A DNA stretch of 64,000 bases from Ponticoccus alexandrii (GTDB taxonomy: Bacteria; Pseudomonadota; Alphaproteobacteria; Rhodobacterales; Rhodobacteraceae): the NCBI RefSeq assembly GCF_016806125.1, contig NZ_CP047166.1, positions 806,001 through 870,000 of the forward strand. The letters are read 5' to 3'. The first letter of the stretch is position 1, and the number at the start of each line of letters is the position of its first letter. The notes beneath the pieces are model-generated. The model was not told the origin of the DNA and did not search any database. It worked only from the letters and a program-made list of their open reading frames with translations. The translations under genes were made by a program, and so were the position numbers. Shown here in pieces: positions 29,701 through 39,401 of the stretch.

Positions 29701-30716
29701 GTATTTTCGAACGCTACCTGACCGTCTGGGTCGGGCTCGCGATGATTGCCGGTGTCCTGATCGGCCAAGGCGCACCCTGGCTTGTACAGGCCATTGCGGC
29801 GACCGAGGTCGCGAGCGTGAACCTTGTCGTGGCCGTGCTGATCTGGGCCATGGTCTACCCGATGATGGTGGGCGTGGATTTCGGCGCGGTCGCCGGTGTC
29901 GCGCGCCAGCCCAAGGGGCTTCTGGTTACGCTGGCCGTCAACTGGCTGATCAAGCCTTTCACCATGGCGTTTTTGGCCGTGTTGTTCTTTGACCATGTCT
30001 TCGCGCCGCTGATTTCTCCCGAAGATGCTGCTCAATATACGGCAGGGCTGATCCTGCTCGGGGCCGCACCCTGCACGGCAATGGTCTTCGTCTGGTCGCA
30101 ATTGACCAAGGGCGATGCCACCTACACGCTGGTGCAGGTCTCGGTGAATGATCTGGTCATGGTGGTGGCCTTCGCGCCGATTGTGGCCTTCCTTCTGGGC
30201 GTGACGGACCTCTCTGTGCCGTGGGAAACGCTTGTGCTGGCCACGGTGCTCTATGTCGTCCTGCCGCTTGGAGCCGGTCTGATCACCCGTCGCAAGCTGG
30301 GCTCCAAGGCGGCGATTGATGCGTTTTCGGCGCGTGTAAAGCCGTGGTCCATGGTCGGGCTGATTGCAACCGTCGCAATCCTCTTCGGCCTTCAGGGCGA
30401 AACGATCCTCGCCAAGCCGACGGTGATTCTGCTGATCGCGGTGCCGATCATCATCCAGAGCTACGGCATCTTCGCCCTGGCCTATGGCGCAGCCTTCGCC
30501 CTCAAGGTGCCGCATCGGATCGCCGCGCCCTGCGCCCTGATCGGAACATCGAACTTCTTCGAACTGGCGGTAGCGGTTGCCATTTCGCTCTTCGGTCTGA
30601 ATTCCGGCGCAGCGCTGGCCACGGTGGTAGGCGTGCTGGTTGAGGTGCCAGTGATGTTGTCGCTCGTGGCCTTTGCCAATCGCACCCGCGCACGCTTCCC
30701 CGAGCCTGCGGCATGA
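29697..30716 (+). CDS. acr3: ACR3-family arsenite efflux permease
   Basis: A 339-residue membrane protein with ten predicted helices. The segment [21 protein letters not shown] carries the conserved cysteine of Acr3 pumps, and the C-terminal part [18 protein letters not shown] is also typical. Acr3 expels As(III) using the proton motive force and removes the product of the ArsC enzymes. Overlaps arsJ and the following arsC by 4 bp each. Confidence 0.95.
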   Translation: MSIFERYLTVWVGLAMIAGVLIGQGAPWLVQAIAATEVASVNLVVAVLIWAMVYPMMVGVDFGAVAGVARQPKGLLVTLAVNWLIKPFTMAFLAVLFFDHVFAPLISPEDAAQYTAGLILLGAAPCTAMVFVWSQLTKGDATYTLVQVSVNDLVMVVAFAPIVAFLLGVTDLSVPWETLVLATVLYVVLPLGAGLITRRKLGSKAAIDAFSARVKPWSMVGLIATVAILFGLQGETILAKPTVILLIAVPIIIQSYGIFALAYGAAFALKVPHRIAAPCALIGTSNFFELAVAVAISLFGLNSGAALATVVGVLVEVPVMLSLVAFANRTRARFPEPAA

Positions 30717-31135
30717 GCATCGTCATCCATCACAATCCGGATTGCGGGACCTCCCGCAACGTCCTGGCTATCGTTCGAGCGACCGGCGAGGAACCGGTCG
30801 TCATCGAATACCTGAAGGAAGGCTGGACACGCCCGCAACTCCTGGCGCTGTTTGCGGCAGCGGAGCTGACCCCACGCAGCGCCCTGCGGGAAACGAAATC
30901 TCCCGCAGAGGCGCTTGGGCTTTTGGAACCGGGTGTTTCTGATGACACGCTCCTGAGTGCGATGGTCGAACACCCGATCCTGGTGAACCGGCCCATTGTT
31001 TGCACGCCCAAGGGGGTGCGCCTGTGCCGCCCCTCTGAAACCGTTCTCGACCTTCTGGACCGGCTGCCGCCCGGACCGCTGTTCAAGGAGGACGGAGAAA
31101 TGATCCTGAACGAAGAAGGAGAACGGCTTGCCTGA
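30713..31135 (+). CDS. arsC: Glutaredoxin-dependent arsenate reductase
   Basis: A 140-residue ArsC of the glutaredoxin-coupled class, with the active site NPDCGTSRN and the conserved Arg-containing segment [16 protein letters not shown]. It reduces arsenate to arsenite with glutathione and glutaredoxin. The operon therefore encodes two unrelated arsenate reductases, this one and the thioredoxin-type domain in the ArsR-ArsC fusion. Overlaps arsH by 8 bp. Confidence 0.95.
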   Translation: MSIVIHHNPDCGTSRNVLAIVRATGEEPVVIEYLKEGWTRPQLLALFAAAELTPRSALRETKSPAEALGLLEPGVSDDTLLSAMVEHPILVNRPIVCTPKGVRLCRPSETVLDLLDRLPPGPLFKEDGEMILNEEGERLA

Positions 31136-31838
31136 AACGCCGAACCTGGACGACACGCTGCTACACCAGCCAGACGCGGACACGCTCTTCCCTGCTACCC
31201 GCTGCACCCACCCACCGCGCATCCTGATGCTCTATGGATCGCTGCGCGAGCGCAGCTTCTCGCGTCTTGCAGCCGAAGAGGCGGCGCGCATTCTCGAACG
31301 CCTCGGGGCTGAGGTGCGGTCCTTCGATCCCCGTGATCTGCCGCTGCCTGACAGTGTCGAAGCCGATCACCCCAAGGTGGCCGAGCTGCGCGATCTGGTG
31401 CAGTGGTGCGAAGGCATGGTCTGGTCCTCGCCCGAACGCCACGGGGCCATGACCGGCATCATGAAAGCGCAGATCGACTGGATACCGCTCTCGCTCGGTT
31501 CCGTGCGCCCGACGCAGGGCAAGACGCTGGCGGTGATGCAGGTCTCTGGTGGATCGCAGAGCTTCAATACGGTCAACCAGCTGCGCATTCTCGGGCGCTG
31601 GATGCGCTTGCTGACCATCCCGAACCAGTCCTCGGTTGCCAAGGCGTGGAATGAATTCGAGGAAGACGGGCGGATGAAACCCTCGCCCTATTACGACCGC
31701 ATCGTCGACGTGATGGAGGAGCTGGTGAAGTTCACCCTGCTGACGCGCGACATCCGCGAACATCTGGTCGACCGCTATTCCGAACGGAAGGAAAGCCATG
31801 CCGAACTTTCGGCGCGGGTGAACCTCAAGACGGTCTAA
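31128..31838 (+). CDS. arsH: ArsH NADPH-dependent FMN reductase
   Basis: A 236-residue flavoprotein with the flavodoxin-like phosphate loop [12 protein letters not shown] and the [20 protein letters not shown] segment typical of ArsH. ArsH oxidises trivalent organoarsenicals and reduces quinones. The start is a TTG (31128) behind AGAAGGAGAAC; it lies inside the end of arsC. Last gene of the first ars transcription unit. Confidence 0.94.
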   Translation: MPETPNLDDTLLHQPDADTLFPATRCTHPPRILMLYGSLRERSFSRLAAEEAARILERLGAEVRSFDPRDLPLPDSVEADHPKVAELRDLVQWCEGMVWSSPERHGAMTGIMKAQIDWIPLSLGSVRPTQGKTLAVMQVSGGSQSFNTVNQLRILGRWMRLLTIPNQSSVAKAWNEFEEDGRMKPSPYYDRIVDVMEELVKFTLLTRDIREHLVDRYSERKESHAELSARVNLKTV

Positions 31839-31849
31839 TTCTATGGGAG

Positions 31850-31897
31850 TGGAAATAGATGTTGACGCCCGCGAGATTTGGCGCGCATCTATTTCCA
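31850..31897. promoter_or_regulatory. Inverted repeat upstream of the second arsR
   Basis: TGGAAATAGATG (31850-31861) and CATCTATTTCCA (31886-31897) are exact inverted copies, 24 bp apart, and the second arm runs into the arsR start codon. This is a strong candidate operator for autoregulation, or a hairpin that masks the start in the transcript coming from arsH. Confidence 0.6.
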
Positions 31898-32199
31898 TGA
31901 ACATCGAAACAGCCTCCCGCCAACTCGATGCCCTCGGCAACGCGACGCGTCTGCGTATCTACCGGACTCTGGTGCGCGCCGGTGAAAGCGGCGCTCCGGT
32001 CGGTCGGGTGCAGGATTCCCTTGGGCTTCCGGCATCTACCCTGTCGCATCATCTGAAAAAGCTGCTCGATGTCGGTCTGATCCGACAGGAGCGCAGCGGC
32101 AACACGCTCCACTGCCACGCCGAATATCCGGCGATGAAGGCGTTGGTGGGCTTCCTGATCGACGAGTGCTGCGTAGATGAAGACGCAACAGGCAAATGA
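31897..32199 (+). CDS. arsR: ArsR-family regulator
   Basis: A 100-residue ArsR/SmtB repressor with the winged-helix pattern LGNATRLRIYRTL and LPASTLSHHLKKLLDVGLI. A Cys pair near the C terminus (DECC) and a Cys in LHCHAEYP could bind As(III) or Sb(III). I start at the ATG at 31897 because the frame upstream runs through the inverted repeat. The stop overlaps the start of the MFS gene, so the two are co-expressed. Confidence 0.9.
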   Translation: MNIETASRQLDALGNATRLRIYRTLVRAGESGAPVGRVQDSLGLPASTLSHHLKKLLDVGLIRQERSGNTLHCHAEYPAMKALVGFLIDECCVDEDATGK

Positions 32200-33386
32200 C
32201 GCTGTCGCGCGCAAAAGTCGTGTCATCGCTCGGGATTGTCCAGATCTTCGCCTGGGGCAGCAGCTATTACCTGCTGGCACCGCTGGCCGGTGCGATTGCA
32301 GAAGATACCGGATGGGGTCATGCCCTGATTTCCGCCGGTGTATCGGTTGCCTTGCTCATGTCAGGCTTGGCGGCACCGAAAGTCGGCCGCTGGATCGGCC
32401 AGAGTGGCGGCAGAACAACCCTCTGCCTTGGCATGGCCCTCATGGTCGCTGGTCTGTTCCTTCTCAGCATGGCGCACGCCCCATGGGTCTATCTGCTCGC
32501 CTGGAGCATCCTCGGCTGCGGGATGGCTGCCGGGCTATATGACGCCGCCTTTTCGGTCTTAGGGGCCGCCTATGGACGTGATGCGCGATCCGCGATCACG
32601 CAACTGACCCTCTGGGGCGGCTTTGCCAGTACCGTGTGCTGGCCGCTTTCGGCATGGCTGGTCGAAAGCATCGGTTGGCGCACAACCTGTCTGGTCTATG
32701 CAGGCATCCACATCTTCGGAACGCTGCCGCTATGCTGGTGGGCCTTGCCGCATGTTTCCGCCGCGCACTCAGCAAGGATGCATAAACCAGTGCGGCCATC
32801 GGAAGTCGGCTTGCGTCGTGCCGATATAAGGTTCCTCTGTATCGTCATCGCAGGCGTCACGCTGACTCTTCTCGCGACCATCTGGTCCATTCACATGGTG
32901 ACGATCTTGACCGCCGGGGGCTACACCACGGCCGCAGCGATCGCGGTCGGTACTTTGATCGGGCCATCCCAAGTCGGTGCCCGCGTTATTGAAATGATGG
33001 GCGGGGGTCGACATCATCCGATATGGACGATGATCGCGGCGACTGCGCTCGTGTTCGTCGGTTTCATGGGCCTACAGATGGGATTTCCAGCTGCCGCCGC
33101 TCTCGTTGCATACGGGGCCGGAAATGGCCTTTGGTCCATCGCGCGCGGCGCTCTTCCGCTCGCGCTCTACGGTCCGGACCAATATGCCGCTCTAATGGGA
33201 CGCTTGGCTCGCCCTATGCTGTTGGCTGGCGCCGCCGCCCCGACGCTTGGGGCATTGCTCATTGACAAGGTCGGCTCCGAAACGACAATGGTCCTGCTTG
33301 CCGCGACTGCCGTCCTCCCTTTCGCGATGGCGTTGTTGATCCATGTAGACTTGATGCGGGAGCGGCGCAGCGCAGAATTCCCGTAG
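32196..33386 (+). CDS. MFS transporter of the ars region
   Basis: A 396-residue major facilitator with twelve predicted helices (KVVSSLGIVQIFAWGSSYYLL at the start; the loop GRWIGQSGGR between helices 2 and 3 stands in for motif A). Coupled to arsR by an ATGA overlap. Arsenic clusters in alphaproteobacteria may carry MFS exporters for arsenite, antimonite or organoarsenicals (ArsK or ArsP-like roles), so a metalloid is the likely substrate, but the sequence does not settle this. Confidence 0.82.
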   Translation: MTLSRAKVVSSLGIVQIFAWGSSYYLLAPLAGAIAEDTGWGHALISAGVSVALLMSGLAAPKVGRWIGQSGGRTTLCLGMALMVAGLFLLSMAHAPWVYLLAWSILGCGMAAGLYDAAFSVLGAAYGRDARSAITQLTLWGGFASTVCWPLSAWLVESIGWRTTCLVYAGIHIFGTLPLCWWALPHVSAAHSARMHKPVRPSEVGLRRADIRFLCIVIAGVTLTLLATIWSIHMVTILTAGGYTTAAAIAVGTLIGPSQVGARVIEMMGGGRHHPIWTMIAATALVFVGFMGLQMGFPAAAALVAYGAGNGLWSIARGALPLALYGPDQYAALMGRLARPMLLAGAAAPTLGALLIDKVGSETTMVLLAATAVLPFAMALLIHVDLMRERRSAEFP

Positions 33387-33489
33387 TGAGCCCAATGTTC
33401 GAGGTGCCAATTTCAACATCACGCGCGCCACGATCCTGCCGGATCGCGGCGCAGGAAAACCTTGGCTCTTGAGTTCTTCCTAAAAACCG

Positions 33490-33640
33490 TTTCTAAGACC
33501 TGTAATAGCGTAAGGACCCGGTGAAAGCCCGGGTGGCTCTTCCGGCCGCTGATCCGCCGGATAACCCCTTAGATAAGCCCAAACTGTACTGTCGGACCGT
33601 CTTTCAAAGGACGCCCCGGCCCAGGGTCTTGGACTAATTT
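33490..33640 (+). ncRNA. Possible structured leader RNA of sulP
   Basis: The stretch between the MFS gene and sulP can fold into consecutive hairpins: ACCCGG with CCGGGT (33516-33534), TCCGG with CCGGA (33541-33561), and CGTCTTT with AAAGGACG (33598-33613). No ORF uses it and the sulP start has no clear ribosome site, so the leader may control translation. Leader RNAs upstream of sulfate transporter genes are known in alphaproteobacteria (sul motif); I cannot confirm that this is one. Confidence 0.4.
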
Positions 33641-35137
33641 ATGATCTCTATTTCTGAATACCGACAGCAATGGTTCGGTAACATCCGCGGCGACGTGCTC
33701 GCGGGCATCGTCGTCGCGTTGGCGCTGATCCCCGAGGCGATCGCGTTCTCTATCATAGCAGGTGTGGATCCCAAGGTTGGTCTCTACGCCTCCTTCTCCA
33801 TCGCAGTGCTCATCGCCTTCACTGGTGGTCGGCCCGGCATGATTTCTGCTGCAACAGCCGCCACGGCAGTGCTCATGGTAACCTTGGTCCGTGACCACGG
33901 GCTGGAATATCTTCTGGCCGCGACGGTGCTTGCCGGACTTCTGCAAATCGGAGCCGGGCTCCTGAAGCTTGGGCGCTTCATGCGCTACGTCTCCAAATCA
34001 GTCATGACCGGGTTCGTGAATGCTCTGGCAATCCTGATCTTCATGGCCCAGCTCCCCGAGCTGAACCCCGCCAACGAGGGGGTCACCTGGTTGACCTACG
34101 CGCTTGTGGCCGCAGGGCTCGCGATCATCTATCTTTTCCCGCGCCTGACAAAAGCGGTGCCCTCTCCGTTGGTCACTATCGTCGTTCTGACAGCCTTGGT
34201 GGTTGCCATGGGCTGGGACGTGCGAACCGTGGGCGACATGGGCGCGCTGCCGGCCACGCTGCCAGTATTTCTGATCCCGAACATACCTCTGACCTTTGAA
34301 ACGCTTGTGGTCATTTTCCCTTATTCCGCAGCTGTCGCGATTGTGGGGTTGCTGGAAAGTCTGATGACCCAGAACATCGTCGATGACCTGACGGACACCA
34401 AATCGAACCGAAACCAGGAGTGCATCGGCCAGGGCATCGCGAACACCTGCACCGGTTTCATTGGCGGGATGGCTGGCTGTGCAATGATCGGCCAATCGAT
34501 CATCAACGTGAAGTCCGGAGGCCGTGGACGTCTCTCGGCGTTCACGGCCGGCGTCGTGCTGTTGATCCTTGTGGTGGGGCTTGGAGACCTCGTCGCCCGC
34601 ATCCCGATGCCCGCGCTGGTCGCCATCATGATCATGGTCTCGATCGGAACCTTCTCATGGTCTTCCATCAAAGCTTTGACGGTGCATCCGCGCTCGTCTT
34701 CGATCGTCATGCTCGCGACCGTGGCGACGGTGGTTTACACGCACAACCTGGCGATCGGCGTTTTGGTTGGCGTGCTGCTTTCGGGAATCTTCTTTGCGGG
34801 CAAAATCGCGCAACTCTTCCGTATCTCGTCGACCCTTTCGGAGGATGGGCGAGTCAGGACCTATGTTCTGGAGGGACAGCTTTTCTACGGCTCGACCGAA
34901 GATTTCGCCAACGCATTCGACTTCGGCGAAGCGCCAGAGCGCGTGGTGATCGACGTCAGTCGCGCTCATATCTGGGACATCAGCTCGGTCCAGGCTCTCG
35001 ACATGGCCATTCTCAAGTTTCGCCGTGAAGGCGCAGACGTTGAGGTAATTGGCATGAATGCCGCATCCGAGACGTTAGTCGACAAGCTCGCCATCCACGA
35101 CAAACCTGGGGCGATGGAAAAGTTGATGGGGCATTGA
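33641..35137 (+). CDS. SulP-family anion transporter with STAS domain
   Basis: A 498-residue protein: an SLC26/SulP membrane domain (about 1-390; start [21 protein letters not shown], typical for the family) and a C-terminal STAS domain (about 410-498) with [19 protein letters not shown]. Family members carry sulfate, bicarbonate or other anions with sodium or protons. No carbonic anhydrase is adjacent. It is followed after 11 bp by a universal stress protein, a frequent pairing for SulP genes. Confidence 0.93.
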   Translation: MISISEYRQQWFGNIRGDVLAGIVVALALIPEAIAFSIIAGVDPKVGLYASFSIAVLIAFTGGRPGMISAATAATAVLMVTLVRDHGLEYLLAATVLAGLLQIGAGLLKLGRFMRYVSKSVMTGFVNALAILIFMAQLPELNPANEGVTWLTYALVAAGLAIIYLFPRLTKAVPSPLVTIVVLTALVVAMGWDVRTVGDMGALPATLPVFLIPNIPLTFETLVVIFPYSAAVAIVGLLESLMTQNIVDDLTDTKSNRNQECIGQGIANTCTGFIGGMAGCAMIGQSIINVKSGGRGRLSAFTAGVVLLILVVGLGDLVARIPMPALVAIMIMVSIGTFSWSSIKALTVHPRSSSIVMLATVATVVYTHNLAIGVLVGVLLSGIFFAGKIAQLFRISSTLSEDGRVRTYVLEGQLFYGSTEDFANAFDFGEAPERVVIDVSRAHIWDISSVQALDMAILKFRREGADVEVIGMNAASETLVDKLAIHDKPGAMEKLMGH

Positions 35138-35148
35138 GGGAGGATACC

Positions 35149-36000
35149 ATGGACAAGATACTCACTCTTCTCGACGGATCGGCTTACTCAGAGAGCGTCT
35201 GTCACCATACGGCATGGATTGCGCAAAAGCTCGGCGCAGGCGTCGAAGCGATGCACGTCTTGGGACGGCGCGAGGGAGCTGCTTCCACCGATCTTTCCGG
35301 AGCGCTGAAACTTGGTGCGCGCAGCGAGCTTCTGAAAGAGCTCGCCGAGCTGGATGCGCAGCGCGCGAAAGTTGCCCAAGCCAAAGGTCACGCCCTGCTC
35401 GAGGATGCAAAACAGATCCTTGAAAGGGACGGTGTTCCTGTCGTGAACCTGCGTCTCCGGAAGGGAGACCTTCTGGATGCGGTGCGCGAACTGGAAGGCG
35501 ACATCCGCGCCATCACCATTGGCAAGCGTGGCGAAGGTGCCGATTTCGCCTCTGGTCACCTCGGGTCAAACCTTGAACGCATCGTGCGGACTTCCAAAGT
35601 CCCGGTCTTCGTCGCGTCTCGAGAATTTCGCCCGATCTCGAAGGTTCTGCTGGCGTATGACGGCAGTGCGAGCGCGAAGGTCGCCGTTGATCGCATGGCG
35701 TCGAGCCCTGTCTTCGTTGGACTCGACATTACTGTTCTTTGCATCGGTCCGGATCAGGCCCGCGCTCAGGCGATCGCTGACGACGCAACTACCAAGCTTC
35801 GCTCGTCAAAGCTCAACGCTGCCGCGCGTACCGCCTCCGGGGCGCCTGAAGAGGTCCTGCAGGAACTGGCGGCAGCGGAGGGTTTTGATCTTCTGGTCAT
35901 GGGTGCATACGGCCACAGCCGCGTCAGGCATCTCATCGTTGGGTCCACAACCACGGCAATGATCCAATCGGTGAAGATCCCCGTCCTGCTTTATAGGTGA
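35149..36000 (+). CDS. Universal stress protein, tandem UspA domains
   Basis: A 283-residue protein with two UspA domains. The first begins KILTLLDGSAYSESV; the second begins KVLLAYDGSASAKVAVD and ends with the nucleotide-binding pattern VMGAYGHSRVRHLIVGSTT. It probably binds ATP. It follows sulP closely and may regulate the transporter or respond to the same stress. The ATG at 35149 has GGGAGGA before it. Confidence 0.92.
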   Translation: MDKILTLLDGSAYSESVCHHTAWIAQKLGAGVEAMHVLGRREGAASTDLSGALKLGARSELLKELAELDAQRAKVAQAKGHALLEDAKQILERDGVPVVNLRLRKGDLLDAVRELEGDIRAITIGKRGEGADFASGHLGSNLERIVRTSKVPVFVASREFRPISKVLLAYDGSASAKVAVDRMASSPVFVGLDITVLCIGPDQARAQAIADDATTKLRSSKLNAAARTASGAPEEVLQELAAAEGFDLLVMGAYGHSRVRHLIVGSTTTAMIQSVKIPVLLYR

Positions 36001-36013
36001 GGGCAGCTGAACC

Positions 36014-36235
36014 ATGCGACGGTCCAAGCTTCAAATGGGCCGGCGGGTGATGGTCGATGTCTACGTTGGTGGTCCTCCGATTGTGGGCATCATCGTAGAA
36101 GGCCCCCTCGTTGAGGGTAATCTTGTGCGTTTCAAAGTCAGCTTTCGAGATTTCGAAAGCTGGTACGCCATGGATCGGCAGGCACCCTACATTCGCGCGG
36201 TTGATAGTTTGAATGATGGTGACGGCCTACGCTGA
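36014..36235 (+). CDS. Hypothetical small protein
   Basis: A 73-residue basic-to-neutral protein with many Val/Gly strands (GRRVMVDVYVGGPPIVGIIVEGPLVEG), suggesting a small beta-barrel fold. It begins 13 bp after the stress protein and is likely the last gene of that operon. No family recognised. The 278 bp after it (36236-36513) show no gene. Confidence 0.5.
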   Translation: MRRSKLQMGRRVMVDVYVGGPPIVGIIVEGPLVEGNLVRFKVSFRDFESWYAMDRQAPYIRAVDSLNDGDGLR

Positions 36236-36513
36236 CGGGTCTGGCGGCGTTGACGATCCATGGCTTCTTCCTGCACTGCAGCGTCAACGCAGTTGCTGAC
36301 CGAATATGGCCGACCGCTTAGGGCTCGGAGCGGACTTGCGGCAATGCAGAACAACCCTCGATCTTCTTCCGATCTGATTGTCGGCCTACACCTTGGCTGG
36401 GTGATCCGATTGCCACCTCAGCGAAGGTCCGGAATCCGCCGCTCGTGTAGGGCATGCCCAGTCGATGATCGCGGTATCATCACTCAAGCTACTGCTCTGC
36501 CAAGTTTCCCGAG

Positions 36514-36846
36514 CTATTCATCCGTCGTCTCGCCTCTGTAAATGTCCAGCGCCTTGACGACATCATCAATCTGGTAATGCGGCCGACCATCCGCCATAGG
36601 CATTTTCGAGCGCAGGCAGTTCGCCTCAATGATCTCGACAATCCTCTCCGGCAGGTGCTTTGGATCGATCGGCAGTCCAGCCTTGAGCGCTCTGCGGATG
36701 ATCGACAAAGTGACCAGCGTGTCCGCATCAACTTTGTCAGCTTCAGTCAGCGCGCGTGCCATCTTCGGACCTTGGGCTGGCTCAGGAGGACCGGTGAAGT
36801 CCTCTTGCTCTCGACGGATGTCATCAAAGGTGGGGCGGTCGGTCAT
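36514..36846 (-). CDS. Hypothetical protein (110 aa)
   Basis: A charged, mostly helical 110-residue protein starting MTDRPTFDDIRREQE. The ATG at 36846 has AGGAGAAG in front. The frame is open upstream to another ATG whose first codons (MTDRPT) are a near copy of the same start, so the 5' end seems to have been duplicated. No family recognised; no membrane or signal segment. Confidence 0.55.
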   Translation of the reverse strand: MTDRPTFDDIRREQEDFTGPPEPAQGPKMARALTEADKVDADTLVTLSIIRRALKAGLPIDPKHLPERIVEIIEANCLRSKMPMADGRPHYQIDDVVKALDIYRGETTDE

Positions 36847-37017
36847 GCTTCTCCTGTTGCTCTCTTGAACGGTGGGCCTGTCGGTCATTGCCTTCACGGT
36901 GATGATGTCGATGTCGGCGGCCGGGTCAACTCACCCCGACACGATGTGGCCTCCCAGAGTGGCCTACGGCATTGAGATAGAGGATCAAGCAACTTTGTGA
37001 CGCTGTGGGCAGGTCAG

Positions 37018-38169
37018 TCATTCGGCTCTGTCGCGCGCAGCACTCCGGGCCAGCGCCACAACCAGATCGGTCCGCGTGACAATGCCTACGATCTTTCCGT
37101 ACTCGAGTACCGGAACGGCGTCTGTATCTCCCTCCGCCATCATCGGCAGCAACGCCCCGATCGGGGTGTCGGCGGTGGCGCGCGGCCCGGCGACGCTCAT
37201 GATGTCAGCGGCCGTCACGGGTTTCTCCCGACTCTTGTCCAGCAATCGGCGGAAGGCAGCGCCAAAGCCTCGGTCGAGGCGCAAGGCATCATCGCGGGCC
37301 TGGCTGATAAGGTGCATCTGGAAGATCACACCCTGGAAAGTCTGTTCCGTCCCGACGACCGGCAGAGATGTGAAACGATGCTGCCGGAACAGATCGGCGA
37401 TCTCGCCAAGTGGGGTTTCAGGGGAGACGGTGACGAGGTTGCGCGACATGACATCCTGCGCGGTCAACGGACCCGCGGACTGTGCCGCGGCCTGAAGCTC
37501 GGCAGCTCCGATCAGTCGGGCAAGATCCTCGACGCCGAGGTTGAATGACTGGCGATAGCGTTCAAGGATACCGGTCAGTTCCTCTTCCGAGAGCCCGAGA
37601 CGTTCCATCGGATTGCGATCTCGTGTCCCGTGGCTGCTGGGATCATCGAACTGTCGGAACGGGTAGTGGCGACCTGTCAGTCGGGCATAAACGGTTGCCA
37701 GCAGGACCAGCGATATTGTCCCAACCGCGATCGGTGTAAGGGCGAACCAGAACCCCAGATGCGCGATGGCGTCCGGGGACATGGCCGCAGTCATGGCCAC
37801 GGCTCCGGCGGGCGGATGGATCGCGCGACACAGGATGGTCGCCGTGATGGCTAGTCCGACGGCAAGGGCGATGCGCAAGGCGGGGTCCGTCACGAGAAGG
37901 CAGACTGCAACCCCGACAAGGGCCGCGACGGTATTCCCGACAATCGCCGACCACGGCTGTGCCAGGGGACTGTTGGGTACGGCGAAGAGCAGAACCGAAG
38001 AGGCACCGAAGGGCGCGACGAGATAGAGGCCAAGGTCCAGATCGACGACTGGCGACAACAGGAACAAACCAGTCAACGCCAACCCAATGAGCGCACCAAG
38101 CCCCGCGCGTAGCGCCTCTCTGGCTGGTACATGGGCCACAGCCGGGCCGAGTGATCTCAGAATGTGCAA
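37018..38169 (-). CDS. HPP-family membrane protein with CBS domains
   Basis: A 383-residue protein. Residues about 15-175 form four or more helices of the HPP domain, including the name-giving AIHPPAGAVAM. The C-terminal part contains a CBS pair (DVMSRNLVTVSPETPLGEIADLF and IVTRTDLVVAL are visible), which usually binds adenosine nucleotides. Some HPP proteins are nitrite or anion transporters; the substrate here is unknown. Alone on its strand in the cargo. Confidence 0.9.
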   Translation of the reverse strand: MHILRSLGPAVAHVPAREALRAGLGALIGLALTGLFLLSPVVDLDLGLYLVAPFGASSVLLFAVPNSPLAQPWSAIVGNTVAALVGVAVCLLVTDPALRIALAVGLAITATILCRAIHPPAGAVAMTAAMSPDAIAHLGFWFALTPIAVGTISLVLLATVYARLTGRHYPFRQFDDPSSHGTRDRNPMERLGLSEEELTGILERYRQSFNLGVEDLARLIGAAELQAAAQSAGPLTAQDVMSRNLVTVSPETPLGEIADLFRQHRFTSLPVVGTEQTFQGVIFQMHLISQARDDALRLDRGFGAAFRRLLDKSREKPVTAADIMSVAGPRATADTPIGALLPMMAEGDTDAVPVLEYGKIVGIVTRTDLVVALARSAARDRAE

Positions 38170-38654
38170 TGCGATGCCTCTACGGGAATTTTTGCTGAAA
38201 TTTTCATCGGTTTACAAAAAGGTCAACCTGCAGAGCAATTGAATGAGAAAGGTGGTATGATCAGGCTACTGCGACAATGAACAGGCGCAGCCGCACGCCC
38301 CCGCCGTATCACCATTTCAATGCAGATAGGTCTCGCCAAGACTCGCCAAGGCGGGTGGCCTTTGTTCCGGCGCCCAGTTCATGGAACTCCGGATGCCCAT
38401 GGTCGATGGGAGATACCGCTCGTCCGTTTCGGTAAGCTTGTAGGTCGGCCCCACGGGGAGAACAGGAGGGCCGATGAGCCCCACTTCCTTTCGCTGGGGG
38501 TGGCAAAAAGAGGGGGCTATATTTCTGTCCTGCCTGCTCCATGTTGGGAAACCGTGCCGAAAATGCTCTCACATCGCATGTAGAGCTTCACGATCAGGTC
38601 GGGTTCATCGGCCATGCGCACTTGGATACCCCATGGCTGCATTCGGCCATGGGC
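38170..38654. other. Non-coding interval
   Basis: About 485 bp. The first 100 bp after the HPP start are AT-rich (TTTTTGCTGAAATTTTCAT) and probably contain its promoter. The rest shows only overlapping short frames. Confidence 0.45.
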
Positions 38655-38993
38655 TTACTCCTCTCCAAAATACTTGTCGGCCTCACCAACACCGAAGGTC
38701 TCCAGTGCCCCACGGTCCAGCTCCATGCCTTCCGGCCGAACCAACACATGCGGGATGAACGGGCCGTTGTAGTCCATCACAGGCTGGCCCTGATGGGTAC
38801 GCAGCTCCCCATTCGCTTCCTGGGCCAACATGATGTAATCGAGGAGGTACTGAACGCCATCGAACAAGGCGCTGCGCTCTTCCGCGGGAAGGTCAACGAT
38901 TGTCTTGAGGTCGATCACCTGGTTCATCAAATCGACGAACTCCTGTTCGGTGAAGTTCTTGGGAAGTTGCTTGGCGAAATCGGAGAGGTTCAT
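38655..38993 (-). CDS. Hypothetical protein (112 aa)
   Basis: A 112-residue acidic protein starting MNLSDFAKQLPKNFTEQEF. The first half is predicted helical. No signal peptide, membrane segment or motif. Unrecognised; composition and an even spread of codons make it a plausible gene. It is divergent from the two-gene unit at 39261. Confidence 0.6.
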   Translation of the reverse strand: MNLSDFAKQLPKNFTEQEFVDLMNQVIDLKTIVDLPAEERSALFDGVQYLLDYIMLAQEANGELRTHQGQPVMDYNGPFIPHVLVRPEGMELDRGALETFGVGEADKYFGEE

Positions 38994-39260
38994 GGGGGTA
39001 TCCTAACATTCTTAAGGTGTGCGTATGGTCGTTTGGGTGTGTGGTCGGAGCTCATCGTCTGTCGAGTCACGTTCGAAGGTATGTATAGGATGCGCCCTGT
39101 GGCAAGTGATAATCCGAAGGTCTTTCCATTTAAGTTGCTGTATTTGTTGCGAAAAGTGGAGGTGCCATCGAGACTCGCACGGTTCGTGCGCGCCACTCCG
39201 TTATGCGGTCGACGCTGCTGGCCTTCGGAGGGGCTCGGGGTATGAAGGAGGAGAAAAATT

Positions 39261-39401
39261 ATGAAAAAACAATATCTTGTGGTGATGATAGATGTGAAGG
39301 CCGAACTGTTGGCGGGGCGGTGCGTCGCCACCGGGAGTGGTAGCTCTACGTGGGAATGTGCCTCGTCAGCTTCTGTCGAGGATGCGAGAAACGATCCATG
39401 A
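39261..39401 (+). CDS. Small ORF (46 aa) coupled to the next gene
   Basis: Forty-six codons starting MKKQYLVVMIDVKAEL. A very good ribosome site (GAAGGAGGAGAAA) precedes the ATG, and the TGA overlaps the ATG of the 240-residue gene. It is not long enough to be certain, but these two signs are what a real translated upstream gene would show. Function unknown. Confidence 0.5.
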   Translation: MKKQYLVVMIDVKAELLAGRCVATGSGSSTWECASSASVEDARNDP

